A stretch of DNA of 64,000 bases from Blastomyces gilchristii SLH14081 (GCF_000003855.2 NW_003101673.1:1528778-1592777), one strand, 5' to 3'. Counted from the stretch's first letter, positions 21,905 through 35,000 are shown. Notes: generated by a model not told the origin, from the sequence alone. Numbers and translations: made by a program.

Positions 21905-23584
21905 ATGACCCCCTGTTCTCATAATAAGCATTCTTATAGTGCTCATACCAGGCAGTTCATTAGCAGTAAGTGTAACACATTGTGAAATGTGATCAGAACT
22001 TGTTTATCTTCTAACAATCACCAGAATGTACTATCATGAATAGCACATCTTCTTCATCTTCTTATACATTCTTGACTGTTTCCTTCTCAGCGGGTTTCTG
22101 ATCATGTTTTCTGGCATGATTTTGCATGAATGCAGATGCTGATATATTGTTTTTATTTATATAGAATCTTCACATGTTGACAGATTCACATTCACTGATG
22201 ATAGTGAACTCAATGTTGAATTATTGATCAAGAACTTGAAGAATGTGATAATGAAGAAATTGTCTGTGTCATATGTGATCAGATCTCTCATGTTCTCTCT
22301 TATCTCTTCTACTACTTCTTTCTCTGCTGCTTCTCTCTCTGTCTCTTTCTCTGCCACTTCTCAATCTTCTACACTTGCCTCTGTGTCTGATTCTCCCGCT
22401 CCTGCTACCTCTGTTCTCGCGACCTCTGGTTTTGCTACCTCTGCTTTCATTATCAGCTCTTCTCATTTCAAGGAGATATTGTATAGGCTTAATGAACTAC
22501 ATTTCTCAGTGTGTACACTCTTACTCTTCTTACTGACTCTCAGAACAATTTATTGTATAAAGACTGTGTATAACATAACTATCTAGAGCTCAGTCACAGA
22601 CACTGATTATTACATTCATTTTAAATATTCATAATAAGATAATTATTCATTTATATCAGAGAATCATCTCTCTCTTCAATAGTGTCTAAATTATAAGTCT
22701 TTTCATTTTTCATCTTTTCTTTCTAATACTGATTTTTCTATTTTTAGAAGAAATTATTATGAGTTTTACTGTGTATAAAGTTATAATATTCACAGATATC
22801 AAGAAGCTTTTTATAACTATAAAGTTCAATATTATGAGAATATTCACTCTGATAAATTTCTTTGAGATAATAGATCTGTATCAGTCTATTCTCTGACATC
22901 TATTATCTGACTTCATGATGCAGACAAAAGATATCCATGTTTTTAAGAACAGAAATGTAGATATCATACTCTTTTACATCTGTGAGTATGAGGCTTGTAC
23001 ACCTTGTCTGAGATGTCATTATAAGAATGAGTCATTCACACACTGTGTTCTACTTTCTGCATTTTTCTGTGTCTCTCTCTCTCTTTCTGAGAAGTCTCAT
23101 ACATGTTGTAATTATATATACAATTCTAAGATCAGCAGATGTTCATTCAGTAACTATTCTCATCTCTAATTTTGCAATTTTTATATACTAATAATGATTC
23201 TTAGTTACTTCAGTGTCAGAGATCATTCTGATTGAAGATGATAATATCACTAAGACTATCTTCTTTCATCTTTAAGCTTCTCTCATCACTTTCTCTTTCT
23301 TCTCTGCAGAGAAGATTGTGCACATATCAGATTATAAGTATTCAGTCTCAGATAACTCTTACTGTTATTTATTCAGTTCTGTATCTTCTTCTTCTTCTAT
23401 TTCTTTTATCTTCACTATCTCTGTTCTGGCTTCTGATTCTGCAGATCTCACACTCTTCTTCAATTTCTCTATACATACACATGCACATTTCTATATTGGC
23501 ATTTCAGTCAATCTTGTAATAAATGACATTAATGTTGTACACAGAGCAGTAGAGAAATCAGAGACATGTACAGTGTTATTATAA
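21905..23584 (+). pseudogene. antisense, probably spliced gene inside gypsy-2 copy D
   Basis: Plus-strand gene convergent with pol. From ATG 21905 (MTPCSHNKHSYSAHTRQ) the frame has stops only as TGA at likely Trp positions. After an intron-like TTTATATAG near 22162 comes a 120-codon Ser/Ala/Pro-rich frame (22224-22586). After a second CTAAT...TTTTTAG acceptor near 22730, a long frame runs to 23169 with one TGA and a Cys cluster (ACTPCLRC, then SFTHC, then TCCNY and RCSF). A third ACTAAT...CTTAG acceptor lies near 23212. Copy E keeps the same frames at the same spacing. The Cys pattern suggests zinc binding. Function is unknown; exon borders are approximate. Confidence 0.55.
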
Positions 23585-23599
23585 GAGTAGCTTACAGCT

Positions 23600-25700
23600 C
23601 TTAAATCTCTTACAGATCTCAAGTTTTGAGATTTTCTTTATTTTTGATGTTTTTCAGATGATGTGATGTTGAAAATAGATTAAACATGTGATATATGAAA
23701 ATAAATGAGATGTATATAATAATATTTGTCTTTTACAGCTGACTCTTACAGTTGATAATCAATTCATTATCTCTTTTCTTTTCTTACATTTTTTCTTTAT
23801 CTGCTAGTCACTACTCTTATATAATCTCTATATAATACAGTGTTCAGTGACTAGATTCAGCAGCTTTTATCTTTTATAATTCTATCTCACATATTATACT
23901 GTCTCTCTTCATCTGCTCAGATTACTACAGTGAACAGTTCATCAAAACTAATCTCATCTGATCTCTGAGTATCTTCAGAGATTAAGATGACTTGATCTCA
24001 TATATCTGCAGATGTTTCAGATAGTTCATTCTCTGTAATCTTCATAATTAAACTGATATAAACAGTTGAATTCAACTCTGAATTTCTTTTTCTTCTGTGA
24101 CCTGACTTATGTACAAGTCTGCTACTTTGAGATCACTCTTTATCACATTACACTCACTGTCTGCAGTGTGTTATCATACAATCAGCTACAGTTTCATTAC
24201 TTATTGAAGTGTGACATTTATCTGATTTCTTCATTTCTTCTCATTCTCTTCTTGTAATCATGAAAAGGTCAGAATAAGTGAGATTATCTGATTTATAAGC
24301 ATCTATGATTTCTCTTACTTCACAAGTCTTTTCAATTGTAAGCTTCTTCTTTTTTAACACTGATAATAGTGCTGTGAATAATTATAATCTGCTCAGATCT
24401 TGTATCTTTGCTTTTACAAGTTATGAATCATTTATTAAGTTGTATAAGATCTGTTTCTCTGATTCTTTCAATGCATATGTTTTCAGAGAATGTGATTTGA
24501 GTATTTTATATAATTCAAATCACCTAGATTGAAACTTCTCAGAACTCTCATTATGTATGAGAACTCACATTCTCATCTTGAGACTCAATTTCTTAACTAG
24601 TGAGTCTTGTATTCTTTTTGATTGAATTGCTTAGTTCAGAAGTAACTTATTAGCTTTTGTACATGTGTGACTGATCTCTTTCAATCTTGATTCTGTATTC
24701 ATGACTGTTGCATCTGCAACTGCTACTGCTGTATCTGTAACTGCTGTTTCTGCTGTGTCTGCAACTGCTGTTTCTGCTGCATTTACAACTGCTCTCTCTC
24801 TCACCTTTTCTGAAGCATTCTCTGAGATGCACGGATGCAATTCATACAATAAGTAGAATGATGAATACTTGAAGACTGCATGCTGTCAAATCTGTATAGC
24901 TAGTAGCACCTGTCTGAGATATTCATTTCATAGTCTCATAGGCTTACTCACTAGATATTTCATCAGTATATTGCTCAAGATTTCATTCAAGTGTTTCATC
25001 TTCCTGTTCATTTGTGAATAATATAGTATTGTTCTATGATATCTTGTCTATAACTGATTCATGAAATGCCTTATCACTTCTTCTACAAGGTTCACACTGT
25101 TATCAGTTAGAATCTTGTGCAGTATTTCATAGTTGACATAGATCTCATTATGTAGAAACTTCATTATCACCTTCTCTATTATCTATGAAACTGCTTTCAC
25201 AACTGGCCAGTCAGTAGCATAATCAATAGCAGTAATTATTCATTGATTTTCATTTGACATTTACAGCAATATGTCTATGAGGTTCACTTCTCATCATTTG
25301 AACAGTTGTATCATACACTTCACCTGATGTTATGCTTTCTCATGTTCTAACCCTTTCTTAGATTCTTTCGCGACCTGGCAATTCAGACACTTGTAAGCAT
25401 ACATCTGAATGTTCTCAGTCATACTTGATCAGTATACTCTTGATTCAAGTACACTCATGAGTTCAGAGCTTTCTAAGTGACTGAATTCCTTGTACATGTG
25501 AGTCATCAAGTCACATTGAAATGAAGATTCTAGATAGAGAGCTTCTATGTATTCTAGATTGCAGTAAAACACAATGTTGTTTTCCAATTTTCTCAGCTTG
25601 AAGTTCAGAAGCATCTCTTCTACTACTTTTATAAGACACTTATCATCTGACATCTTGCTATTCTCTAAGCAAGAGATCATGACATTCACTCATTCTGATT
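23600..25700 (-). pseudogene. gypsy-2 integrase and pol C-terminus, copy D
   Basis: From 25689 downward the H2C2 region is visible (HMYKEFSHLESSELMSVLESRVY), then the DDE core (25200-25000), then an Ala-rich repeat (AAETAVADTAETAVTDT, 24800-24720). A long tail follows with TYALKESEKQILYNLINDS-like wording. The repeat is longer than in E. Stops are TGA for Trp. Pol appears to end near 23600, tail to tail with the plus-strand gene. Confidence 0.75.
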
Positions 25701-26339
25701 TCTTGCATTCTCTCAGCACATTTAACACAAACATTTCTTATGCCTGATTTGCAGAATCCTCACTCATGAAATTGAGTCTGTAACTGATTGTATCAGGCAT
25801 CACAGCATTCAATCTCTTTTGATATTTGATATGAAGATTGTATGCTTAGAACTCCGAGATTCAATATACTAAGTGTTTAAAAGGTTTTATTATTAATTGT
25901 AGATAGACAAGGCTTTTGTGATCTGTGATTATTATTGTCATATGCCTGTTATTGATATATCTATCTCATAACATCAGCATGTGCTTGATCACTAGCAATT
26001 TCTTTTCATACACTGAGTAATTGAGCTCAGCGCTCAATAGTTTTCTATCATTATATATCATCAGATGCAGCTTGCTATTCTTACTCATCTGTAGAAGAGT
26101 GTCTCTGATAGCTCATTTGAATATGTTCATCTCAATGTAGAAAGGTTTATTCTGATCTGATTGAATAAGCACTGAGAATATTGTTACATGTTCTCTCAGT
26201 ATGAGAAAAGCCTCTTCACACACAGTATTTCAGATGATTGAATAAGACTTCTTCTTTCACAGATTTGCATCTGTTTCTCTTAAGAGATCTGAGAGTGATG
26301 CAGATATTTGTGCAAAATTCTTGATGAATCTGCAGTAAT
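25700..26339 (-). pseudogene. gypsy-2 RNase H remnant, copy D
   Basis: Reverse-strand RNase H segment preceding integrase. The homologous stretch is at 41690-42330 in E and 59010-59440 in the plus-strand copy F2, where KPFYIKTDTFK and SKNSKLHLMTYNGRKLSDAE are readable. It is cut at 26339 by the hAT transposon inserted within TGCAGTAAT. The E sequence shows the empty site TGCAGTAGTATGAG at 42330. Confidence 0.75.
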
Positions 26340-27099
26340 TAGACTGGCCGGCGGGACCATGAATTTCACATTTGGTCTCATTTGGTCTGGTTCCATACAT
26401 TTCTTGGCGTGAGTCCCACCAGGACCAAGCCTCAAAAAAATCTGAAAATGGACCATTTCTGAGAGAAATGGCGTGAAAAATGACCAGATTTAATTCAAGA
26501 ACAGTGAAATGAGAGTAATTTTTCAGGATAAACTGTGAAAGATAATCATTCTTTCAAAATCAGAATGAGACTGAGACTGAAGATTAAAATCAGTCTCATT
26601 CAGTTCATTCAGTGATTGCTTATATAATCAGAATTTGGTAATAATTATTGATAATGCTTATGAAACAACTAAATACATTCTTGTGTAAGTTTATTCTTCA
26701 CTTTCTCATGAAAACTACACTTCTCTGATATACTGTGATCAGAGGTATTAAACTGTCTGATAATTCCATGTTTTATAATCATGAGTTTCTTGATTATTTC
26801 TTCTTGTAATTGTTCTCAGTGATAGTGATAAATATCTCAACTTGAGTTGAACTTTCACTTCATTCTCATCCCTGTCAATGAAATTGTCAGAATATCATGT
26901 GTCATCAGTGCAACAGTTGAATATGTACTCTCAACAATTTTTCATAACTCTAGAATTGATTTGATGTGTAAATTTGTCAGATTATCTTGAAGATAGTGAT
27001 CAAATTCAGTTTTATAAGCATGTAGTTTTGCCTGATTTTCAGTTGCAATCAATGTATGTAAGTTCTATTTCAAAGTTAGTATTATAGTTCTATGTGATA

Positions 27100-28950
27100 T
27101 GAAGTGTTATCAAAGATTGTTACTTACTAGGGAATTGTATTCCACTGTCTTCACATCTCAAACATCTGCTTGTTCAAATCTCTGATAGTTGACATTGTAG
27201 TAGTCTCAGGCTAATTTAACATATGAGTCTCATTCCTTCTCTGTTCAATCTTGAGAAGTGTAGATGTTAACTTGATAAGAGAGATCTAGTAGAGCTGCTA
27301 CAGCATAGTACTCTGTAAAAGATTGTTCTATTTTGCTGTAGTAATATATCAGTTTATTTCTTACAGTAACAATAGCCTGTGCTATAGCATTATTCCAGAC
27401 TGAATTTCTTTTTGAGTGATTCAACTGCTTCTCAAGATGAGTAAATAAACTGTTATACACTCACCAGACTGACTGCAGCATTGATGTATAAGTGATTGAG
27501 ACTGTCTTTGTTATCTTATAAAACTGAAACAGTAAATCAATCACATATTTCAACTGAGTTCACTTCATATCTGAAAGTTTCAATATCTGAATCTTTTCTC
27601 AATCAGAGTGTTGCACTCAATGATTAATCATCTGATATAATTGAAGAGTCTGAACAGTCATCTTATATATTGAACTTCACTGTGTTCTAACATTCTGTAT
27701 CATATTCAGTGATGTGACTGATTTGTTTATTTATTAAATATCATGAAATTATTGTTGTTGTTTAGAAGAGATACAAATCATATTAGCAATGTTTCAAATC
27801 TATAATATTTAAATTATTAGTCAATCTATTCAAAATTAACAGTAGTATTATTAAAAAGCATTATTAAAAAGCAATATTAAAAAGTGTTGTTAAAAAACAT
27901 TATCTTTTACAAAGTGAATGTAAAAGTTACTTAAGTAATCACTTTCATCTCATTCTCATCTCAAGAATCAGTCATCTCATTATTCTTTGTCTTGATGTTA
28001 AGATTCTTTATCAGTGTTTACATCACAAGTTGAACCACATGAGCAATGCAGAAAATATGATCTTATTTATCATTTCAGAAATACAAAGTCAATTTTTGCT
28101 TCAAGCTCTTCATCATAGTGTAGTTATTTACAGCATTATCAGTTATAATTGCAAGAAGACTGAGACTAATATCTCAATAGTCATTTTTAATCACAGTCAT
28201 TAATATCTCTGTTATATAATCCTCAGTATAACTACTGATCAATGATTCAAATTCAATTAATGTCTCTTGATAAGTTCAGTTCTCATCAATGTAATTACAT
28301 ATAACTCTTATAAATGCAAGATTGTTTGTACTAGTTCATGCATTCACTGTGAGAGACACTCTTTGATGATTCTTCAACTCTGATTCTAGATATTGCATAT
28401 TAACTTTGTAGTGTGTCTCAAGGTTGAACTGAAGACAGAATTGATGTGAAATATGAAGATTTGAATTAAGTATTTGAAGAAGTGTTCAGAATTCAGAGTT
28501 TTCAATTGATTGAAGAGAAAGATTCAGAGATATATACATACAAAGTAATTGTTCATGAAAGTTATCAGATAAGAGTTGTGAAATCAGAGTACTGATACAG
28601 AGTCATTTTTACATGATTTTCTTCAAATTAGAAAGTTAGTATTATCAAAAATCATTATCTAGTAGAGCAACTTACCAGCTCAGTAGTAATTTTCTGATTA
28701 TTTTTCTTTTATTGTCTGCATTCTGATGACTTCAGATGTCAGAAAATTTCTTCAGAGCTATAATTAGTTTATGATGAATATTTCTGAATAAAGTTACAGT
28801 AATTACAGCAAAGAGATAACTCTTCAGTAATCTGTAATACAATCTATTAATAATTATTTCATAGTTTATCTTGATATTTGTGTTGAGTTTTTCATAAATT
28901 TTGTGACCTGAAATCAGATGTGAAGAATGAAGTGATTATTCACTATAATT
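27100..28950 (-). pseudogene. hAT transposase relic
   Basis: Reading down from about 28360: SLTVNA-TSTNNLAFIRVIC (family LTLD-WTS), then YIDENTYQETLIEFE-like residues, IITDNAVNNYTMMKSLKQK (catalytic Asp region), and FCIAHVVQL (the hAT C-x-x-H helical-domain signature). The C-terminal dimerisation region is 27460-27245 (SVWNNAIAQAIVTVRNKL, YYSKIEQSFTEYYAVAALLD). Trp codons are TGA throughout. The BED zinc finger expected upstream is not readable. Such proteins cut the element ends and generate 8 bp duplications, as seen around this element. Confidence 0.82.
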
Positions 28951-29583
28951 GAAAGAGAGTATTCTGTGTTGAATTATAAATAACATAGACTTTGTAATTC
29001 ACAGTGATTTCTTGAAGAGTTTATGAATCTTCAATAGAAGTAAAAGAAGTGAAAGAAGTGAATTCAGAAGATATGATAATAATTTAAGAAAGATAATAAT
29101 TTATTTTCAATAACTGATCACTGATGTGTGTAAGAAGAATTAATATAAGAGAAAATAATCTTATTTCTTAGCTTAGTTATAATTTTAGTACTAACTCAGA
29201 TTGAATATTATTAATGTATAAAAGTAAATAAATAATCTTGATTAATCTCTGTCATATTTCTTGAAATATATTAATATTATGAAAGAGAGTGTTATCAAAT
29301 TATATTATTAGATAATATTATTAAAAATATATTAATATTATGAATATCAATATTGAAAAAATGTTGATACTTATACATTATAGTGATTTGTGAATCATGA
29401 TAGTTAAATATATATATATATATATATTATTCCTGACTTGATTACAACTTGTACAATAATTTTTAAAAACTCAAAATCAATTTTAATTATTAATAATTAA
29501 AAACTTAAACTTATAACTAACTAATATAAAAAGAAAAAAATCTACTTCTTCTCTTTTTCATTCTTCTTATTATTCTTCATAAT

Positions 29584-30539
29584 TCACTTCTCATTCTTCT
29601 TCTTCTTCTTCTTCTTCTTCTTCTTCTCCTTCTCATCTGAGATGATAATCATCTCAAAATCTCTCTTCACTGCCTTCTCAGAAGAGGGTTTCTGCTGCTT
29701 CTTCTCAGCCAGGTCAACCTGCATCTTAAAATCCCATATTTTCTGGTCTGCTGTCTCAGGTTCCATCTCAGTAGCAAGCAGATTGACACGCTCAGAGAGC
29801 AGGGCGGTCTTCTCAATATTCTGAATCATGAAGCGCATTCAAGACCTGAACAAGGCCTCAATTCCCTTCTTCTCTGTCAGCTCCTGCTAATCAATTAGAG
29901 AATAGAAGTGTTATTAAAAATCATTATCTCTCAATAAAAACTTATCAGTTTTGACTTCTTTATCTCTCACTTTAATACCTTCTCAATCTTCTTCTGCTGC
30001 TGCTTATTTACAGTAACACTCTTCTTCTCTCTCTCTCTCTTCATCTTAGTCTCAAATCATTCTCAGAACTTCTTCTGATTCCACTGCTGCTGCATGAGGC
30101 TTTTTACTATCTTCTTTTTCAATCTCTCACAGGCAGTGTCATCTGTATTATTTCTATACTTAGTTCAGTCTAAATCTATCAGAAGTGTTACTTAAAATCA
30201 TTATCATTCTACTCTCTTACAGAGCCTCTTCAAGGCATTATAACATGTCTTACAATCTGTCTCTCTGTGCTTAAACACCTTCTTCTTCTCTTTCTTCAAT
30301 CTGTGACAGTGCTCACACGCCTTGATGATCTGCAGAACCGCAGAATATTTGAAGAGAGATAACATGATTGATTTTAATAAGTGTTGAAGAGAGAGTGAAG
30401 ACAGGCAATAATATAATAGTGATGATAATAGTAATGATGATGATAGTGATGATGATGATGATAATGATAATAATAATGATAATAATGATGATGATAAAAG
30501 AGAGAGTGCATTGAAATATATTATTAACTTATTAAACAT
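29584..30539 (-). pseudogene. Lys-rich, CxxC-containing second coding region of the hAT element
   Basis: Less mutated than its surroundings. It has two open parts on minus: 30539-30204 ending ACEHCHRLKKEKKKVFKHRE then CKTCYNALKRLCKRVE, and 29838-29584 with an acidic-basic segment and a run of 11 Lys at the end. Between them sequence such as TAATACC...TTACAG suggests introns. The two CxxC pairs could bind one zinc ion. I do not recognise the family; accessory ORFs occur in some large hAT elements. It could also be captured host sequence. Confidence 0.45.
30400..30500. repeat. (GAT/AAT)n microsatellite
   Basis: A run of GAT, AAT and AGT triplets upstream of the Lys-rich region inside the hAT element. 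It explains the Ser/Leu-rich start of the overlapping minus-strand frame, which is probably not coding. Confidence 0.8.
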
Positions 30540-32091
30540 AAAGAGACAAAGAAACTATTAACAGCTTTCAGAGATGTATAGAAACAGCTACAGTGTTGTA
30601 TAGTAATATTATCTTCATTCAATGCATGCACTATTAGTATTCTTTGTATGCATTTATCATATAATCTATATCAGAAATACATGCAGAAAACAGATCTTTG
30701 TTGCTAGAGAGAATGATTACAGTGATTCTCTGCTTTTATATTATAAAGATAAGTTATTCTCATTTCTTTCTTCTCTCTTTTCTCTTCTTCTTCAATTCAT
30801 CACTAAGTTCAAGCTGATATGAAAACTATTAAAACACTCATAGAAATCCTCAAATTGAAGAGTATAAACTAATCAAATTTTAAATACAGATGAACTAAAT
30901 TAATTCAATAATACTAATTATTCATTCTTCTCTTAATAAAATAACAGTCATGTCTTTCTTCCTCCTCCTCAAATAAAACATAGCTTGTGAAAAGTGAGTA
31001 CCACGCCAGGCCATAATGATCAACACAGTCTCAGCATGCAGAGCTGTATATACACAGTGTGTGCTGAACTGAGAGACTGTATGAGTTACAAACTGACAGC
31101 AGCATCTCAGAGAGAGCTGTGCAGTGTGAGAAAGCTGCAATTCTCAGTCATATATGCAGAGAGTGAATCACTGCAGTAAGTGTATGTACATTGCATGAAA
31201 GTAACACTTTTTGATAACACTCAGTCTCTGATATCATGAAAATAGAGTCTCTCTGTGAGATCTGTTTTTATCAGAAGTTGAAGAATCTTATATTTTCCAA
31301 GGCCATCTTCACATGCCTTGTCCATGAAATCAATGAGAGAAATCATTGATTTCAGTGTTCTGCTCTTGATGTTATTCAAGTGATAGCAGAGTTCATCCTG
31401 ATCACACTTTTTAAGTGTATATTTTCTAATTATTCACATTTATACAGATATATACTGATTATTTATTAGATAATATTAAGACAATAACTCATCACAGCTG
31501 TGTTACTCTCACTGTGAGAAATACATGATTAGTGATGAACATTGTAAAGACTCTGAGAAGTGAGTATTTTGAGAGTGCTGCAGCTCTGTGACCTTGATTT
31601 TTTTTTTTTTATTTTTTGTTTTTTTCTTTTTCTTTTATTTTTTTTTTTTTTAATGTGATTTTTTCTTGTATTTGTTTTGTTTTTTGTTTTTTGTTTTTTT
31701 TTATATTTTATGTTTTTTTCATAATTAAAATTATATGAATTATAATCTATGTTCAGAAAAGTAACAATATTTGATAACACTCTCTATTGAATTTTCAACA
31801 AATGAGCACTATGTTATGATATTATGTAAGTGAGAAGTGATTTCATAGTCTTATTTAATGTCATTCTCAATAATGAGATCAGAATGAAAATGTGACTAAG
31901 AATTCAAACATATTCTTTATTCAGAACTAGATTTTTATTTAAAAAGTGAATCTGAGACCTTTAATATTTGAAATAATGTGATTTGAGATCAATGTGATGA
32001 ACACAAATCATGACCAGGAGTAATGCTTTTAGGCAACGTGACAACTGTAAAGTTTGGTCCTGGTCTCAGACACGGTCACACGGTCAGTCTA
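30540..32091. other. hAT right subterminal region
   Basis: Non-coding as far as I can see. It holds a patch of normal composition at 30990-31180 with no recognisable product, the TAACACT-TTTTGATAACACT motif at 31200-31221 and a related one at 31762-31780. It also has a T-rich tract (31588-31720) that produces a meaningless Lys-rich minus-strand frame. Confidence 0.5.
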
Positions 32092-32099
32092 GCAGTAAT

Positions 32100-35000
32100 A
32101 TAAGACTAACTCAAGAAACTGTTGTACATGATGTACATTTCTTAACCATGATCAATTTACCATGATATTCAATTTCTCTGAAATGAGATGTATACAGTCA
32201 TCACTTACTACATGTTCTATGAACTTCAACTCTTCTGTTTCAAACACACACTTGATTGATTTGACATAGAGCTTATACTCTGTCAGAGTTATAAGCACTT
32301 TATCAAGATGCTTCAGATATTCATTGTATGAGTTTGAAAAGACTAGAATATCATTAAGATATACAAGATATGAGGTTTCATTCTATTTATGAAGAATTGT
32401 ATTCATTATCATTTGAAAGATGATAAGTGCATTTATCAGACTGAATGACATTGTCAGAAATTCAAACTTTTCTCATTATATATTAAATGCAGTTTGTGAG
32501 ACTGACAGTTTATTTACATGAATCTGCCAGTATTCTGAGAGAAGATTGATCTTTGATAGATATCAGATGTTTCTAACTGTATTCAACTGTTATTGAATCT
32601 GTGACAGTGAATATTCATTCTTGATTATAAGCTTGTTAAGTGCTCAATAATTGATACACATTCATCACTTCTCATCTGCCTTTTTCATAAATAGAACTGA
32701 AAAGCCTCACACACTTGATAAGAGTTGTATGAGACCATGTTCTAGAAGATCTGTGATCTGACACTTCTGTTCTTTGAGATGTGTTTGTGACAGAGAGTAT
32801 GCATTCTGATTGACTGGTTTTGTGTCCCCTGTGTCAATCTCATGTATGAATCCTTGTTCCAGCTAGACTGACCGTGTGACCGTGTCTGGGACCAGGACCA
32901 GAATTTTTGATAGTTCCATTGTCAATTCAACAGATCCCATTACACGGTTCTAACATTAGATAGTAGTTCCATACTGTCCCAGTGGGACTTACTGTCTACT
33001 CTTGTCACATTTTCCAAATGGGACCATGATTTCCACTTCTCAATTTAAATTATTTTTATTGCTTGAAATGGCTTTAAATCTCATTTAAGCGTTACCAAAA
33101 AGCGTTACTTTTTAAAAAATTAAAAATAGTCTAAAAAAAACCTTAAAATGTCTAAAAATAGTAACTTTATGCCAAGAATGAGACTAAATGGGACCAAATG
33201 AGATCACTTTCTCATTTTTTTCAAGTCATGGTTCCATTTTGAGATCTGATATATAGTCACTTTGCATATTTATTTAATGATTAGTCCCAGCGGGATTCAC
33301 GCCAAGAAATGTATGGGACCAGACCAAATGGGACCAAACGTGAAATTCATGATCCCGGCGGCCAGTCTAGTTCCAGCAGCAATTCCAGTGAAAGATCTGT
33401 TTAGAAGATCTTCTCATGCTTCTTCAGAAGCTTCTTCATATGCTTGTTCTTTCATATATCTTTTATCTTGGTTTTCTTCACTTCTGAGTCCTGTATAATA
33501 TACAGAATGCTTTCAGATGAGGTCTTGTAAATCATTCTCTTTGCTTATTAATGTGTAAGCAGATTTAACTCTTCTATATCAGAGATGTGAAATGTCCTTC
33601 TCATATCAGTTAATAGAATTATATGAATCATTTTCTTTCTATTGATCAACTGCATATGACATGTACACTATTGAATCTGTGAATTGAATCTTTGAAATCA
33701 ATTGAGTTTAAGAATAAGATTGTATTTCATGTTCTGCAGCTCTCACACTCAAATATAGCAAGATTATTCTCTGAAGTGCAAGAGAACTCTTACTCTTGCA
33801 GATGATATCAAATATCAGTTATTAGATAATCTTATACATCAGAGATTCTTCACTCAGTAAATCTCTTTCAACCTTCAAATTATATAATCATCAATATATT
33901 GTGTAGAAGCTTCTGTGTCTGCTAACACTTTTACAGTCATCTCTTGATTTTTACTCAAGTGTCTTCTATACATTAACATTTCAGGTCTCAAGGCATTGAG
34001 ATGAGTATTCACTTCATCATTCTTGTCTGTATCTCATTTAGAAGCCTGCTTCTTCTTTGCATTCACAGAATTCAGAGAATCATCTAACATGAGTATCTCT
34101 TTCACTTTGAAGACTTTCTATAGAATATCAGTGAGTGTCTCTGAGCTCACTGATTCTGCTAGTTTTTTAACTCTCTTGCTTCTCTTAATTGCACACACTG
34201 AGTGCAATCTTTTATATCATGATTTTGACATTTACAGTTGAAGCAAGCTTAATACTCACAATATCAAGATTTTCACTCAGAGGATTTCTTTTTCACAGAA
34301 TTCAGTGCTTTAGCAATGACATTCAGATCTAAATTCATTGTATTCAGATGTATGACTTATGTTATAGAAGTCTGATTATCTGTTCTCTGCTGAAGTATAC
34401 TTGATTGCAGTATTTTCTGTTACAATTGACTTGTTTATTTCTGTATAATGAGAATATTATATGCTTTCTTCACTGTGTCTGACTGTGAGATTAAGCATTT
34501 TCATTCCACTCTCAACTCAGATATAAGATCATGAATGAAGATCTGTAAATAGAAAGATATTGAAAGCTCTTCATTCAATGTAAGATAGTGTAAACTGAAG
34601 TATGTAAAGTATGATATAAGATTACTCACTTATCTACACTCAGTGAAGTGTTTGTAACACTTATCTTATATATTCACTTTCTCAAAGTTGTACAAGATTC
34701 ATTTGAAAAACTTATTTCATATTTATGAGAATAAATATCACTTCAGATCTGTGAGATTTATCTTTTCATCAGTCATTTATAATGACTTTGCTTTTCTGTG
34801 TAGAAATGCAGCAGATCTTAAGACTTGTTGAAATTCTGTTAACTGTCTGTCTGTGAGTTCATATTCAATCTGATAATATGATTGCATCTGACTTAGCCAG
34901 CTGATTACAGCATCATTTTTTCAGTCATTATTGAAACTTAATAACTTCAGCAGATCTTCTGACTTGATGTATCTTATGCTCAGATTCTCATTCTGCACAG

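Larger units (their letters stand above)
26340..32091 (+). mobile_element. full-size hAT transposon, 5752 bp
   Basis: Ends TAGACTGGCCGGCGG and CACACGGTCAGTCTA, flanked by the perfect 8 bp duplication GCAGTAAT (26332-26339 and 32092-32099). Gypsy-2 copy E supplies the empty site. About 95 bp of the left end and 40 bp of the right end match the 506 bp MITEs, so it is probably their autonomous parent or a close relative. It contains a minus-strand hAT transposase relic, a Lys-rich second coding region, a (TA)n run near 29410 and a T-rich tract near 31590. Confidence 0.93.

Noticed and set aside
22157..22466. Glu- and Arg-rich minus-strand frames in gypsy-2
   Set aside because: They overlap the plus-strand Ser/Ala-rich frame; the charged composition follows from reading TCT/TCC repeats backwards. 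They are less convincing than the plus strand, though not fully excluded.
31529..31780. Lys-rich 83-codon minus-strand frame
   Set aside because: It is the translation of a T-rich low-complexity tract in the hAT element.
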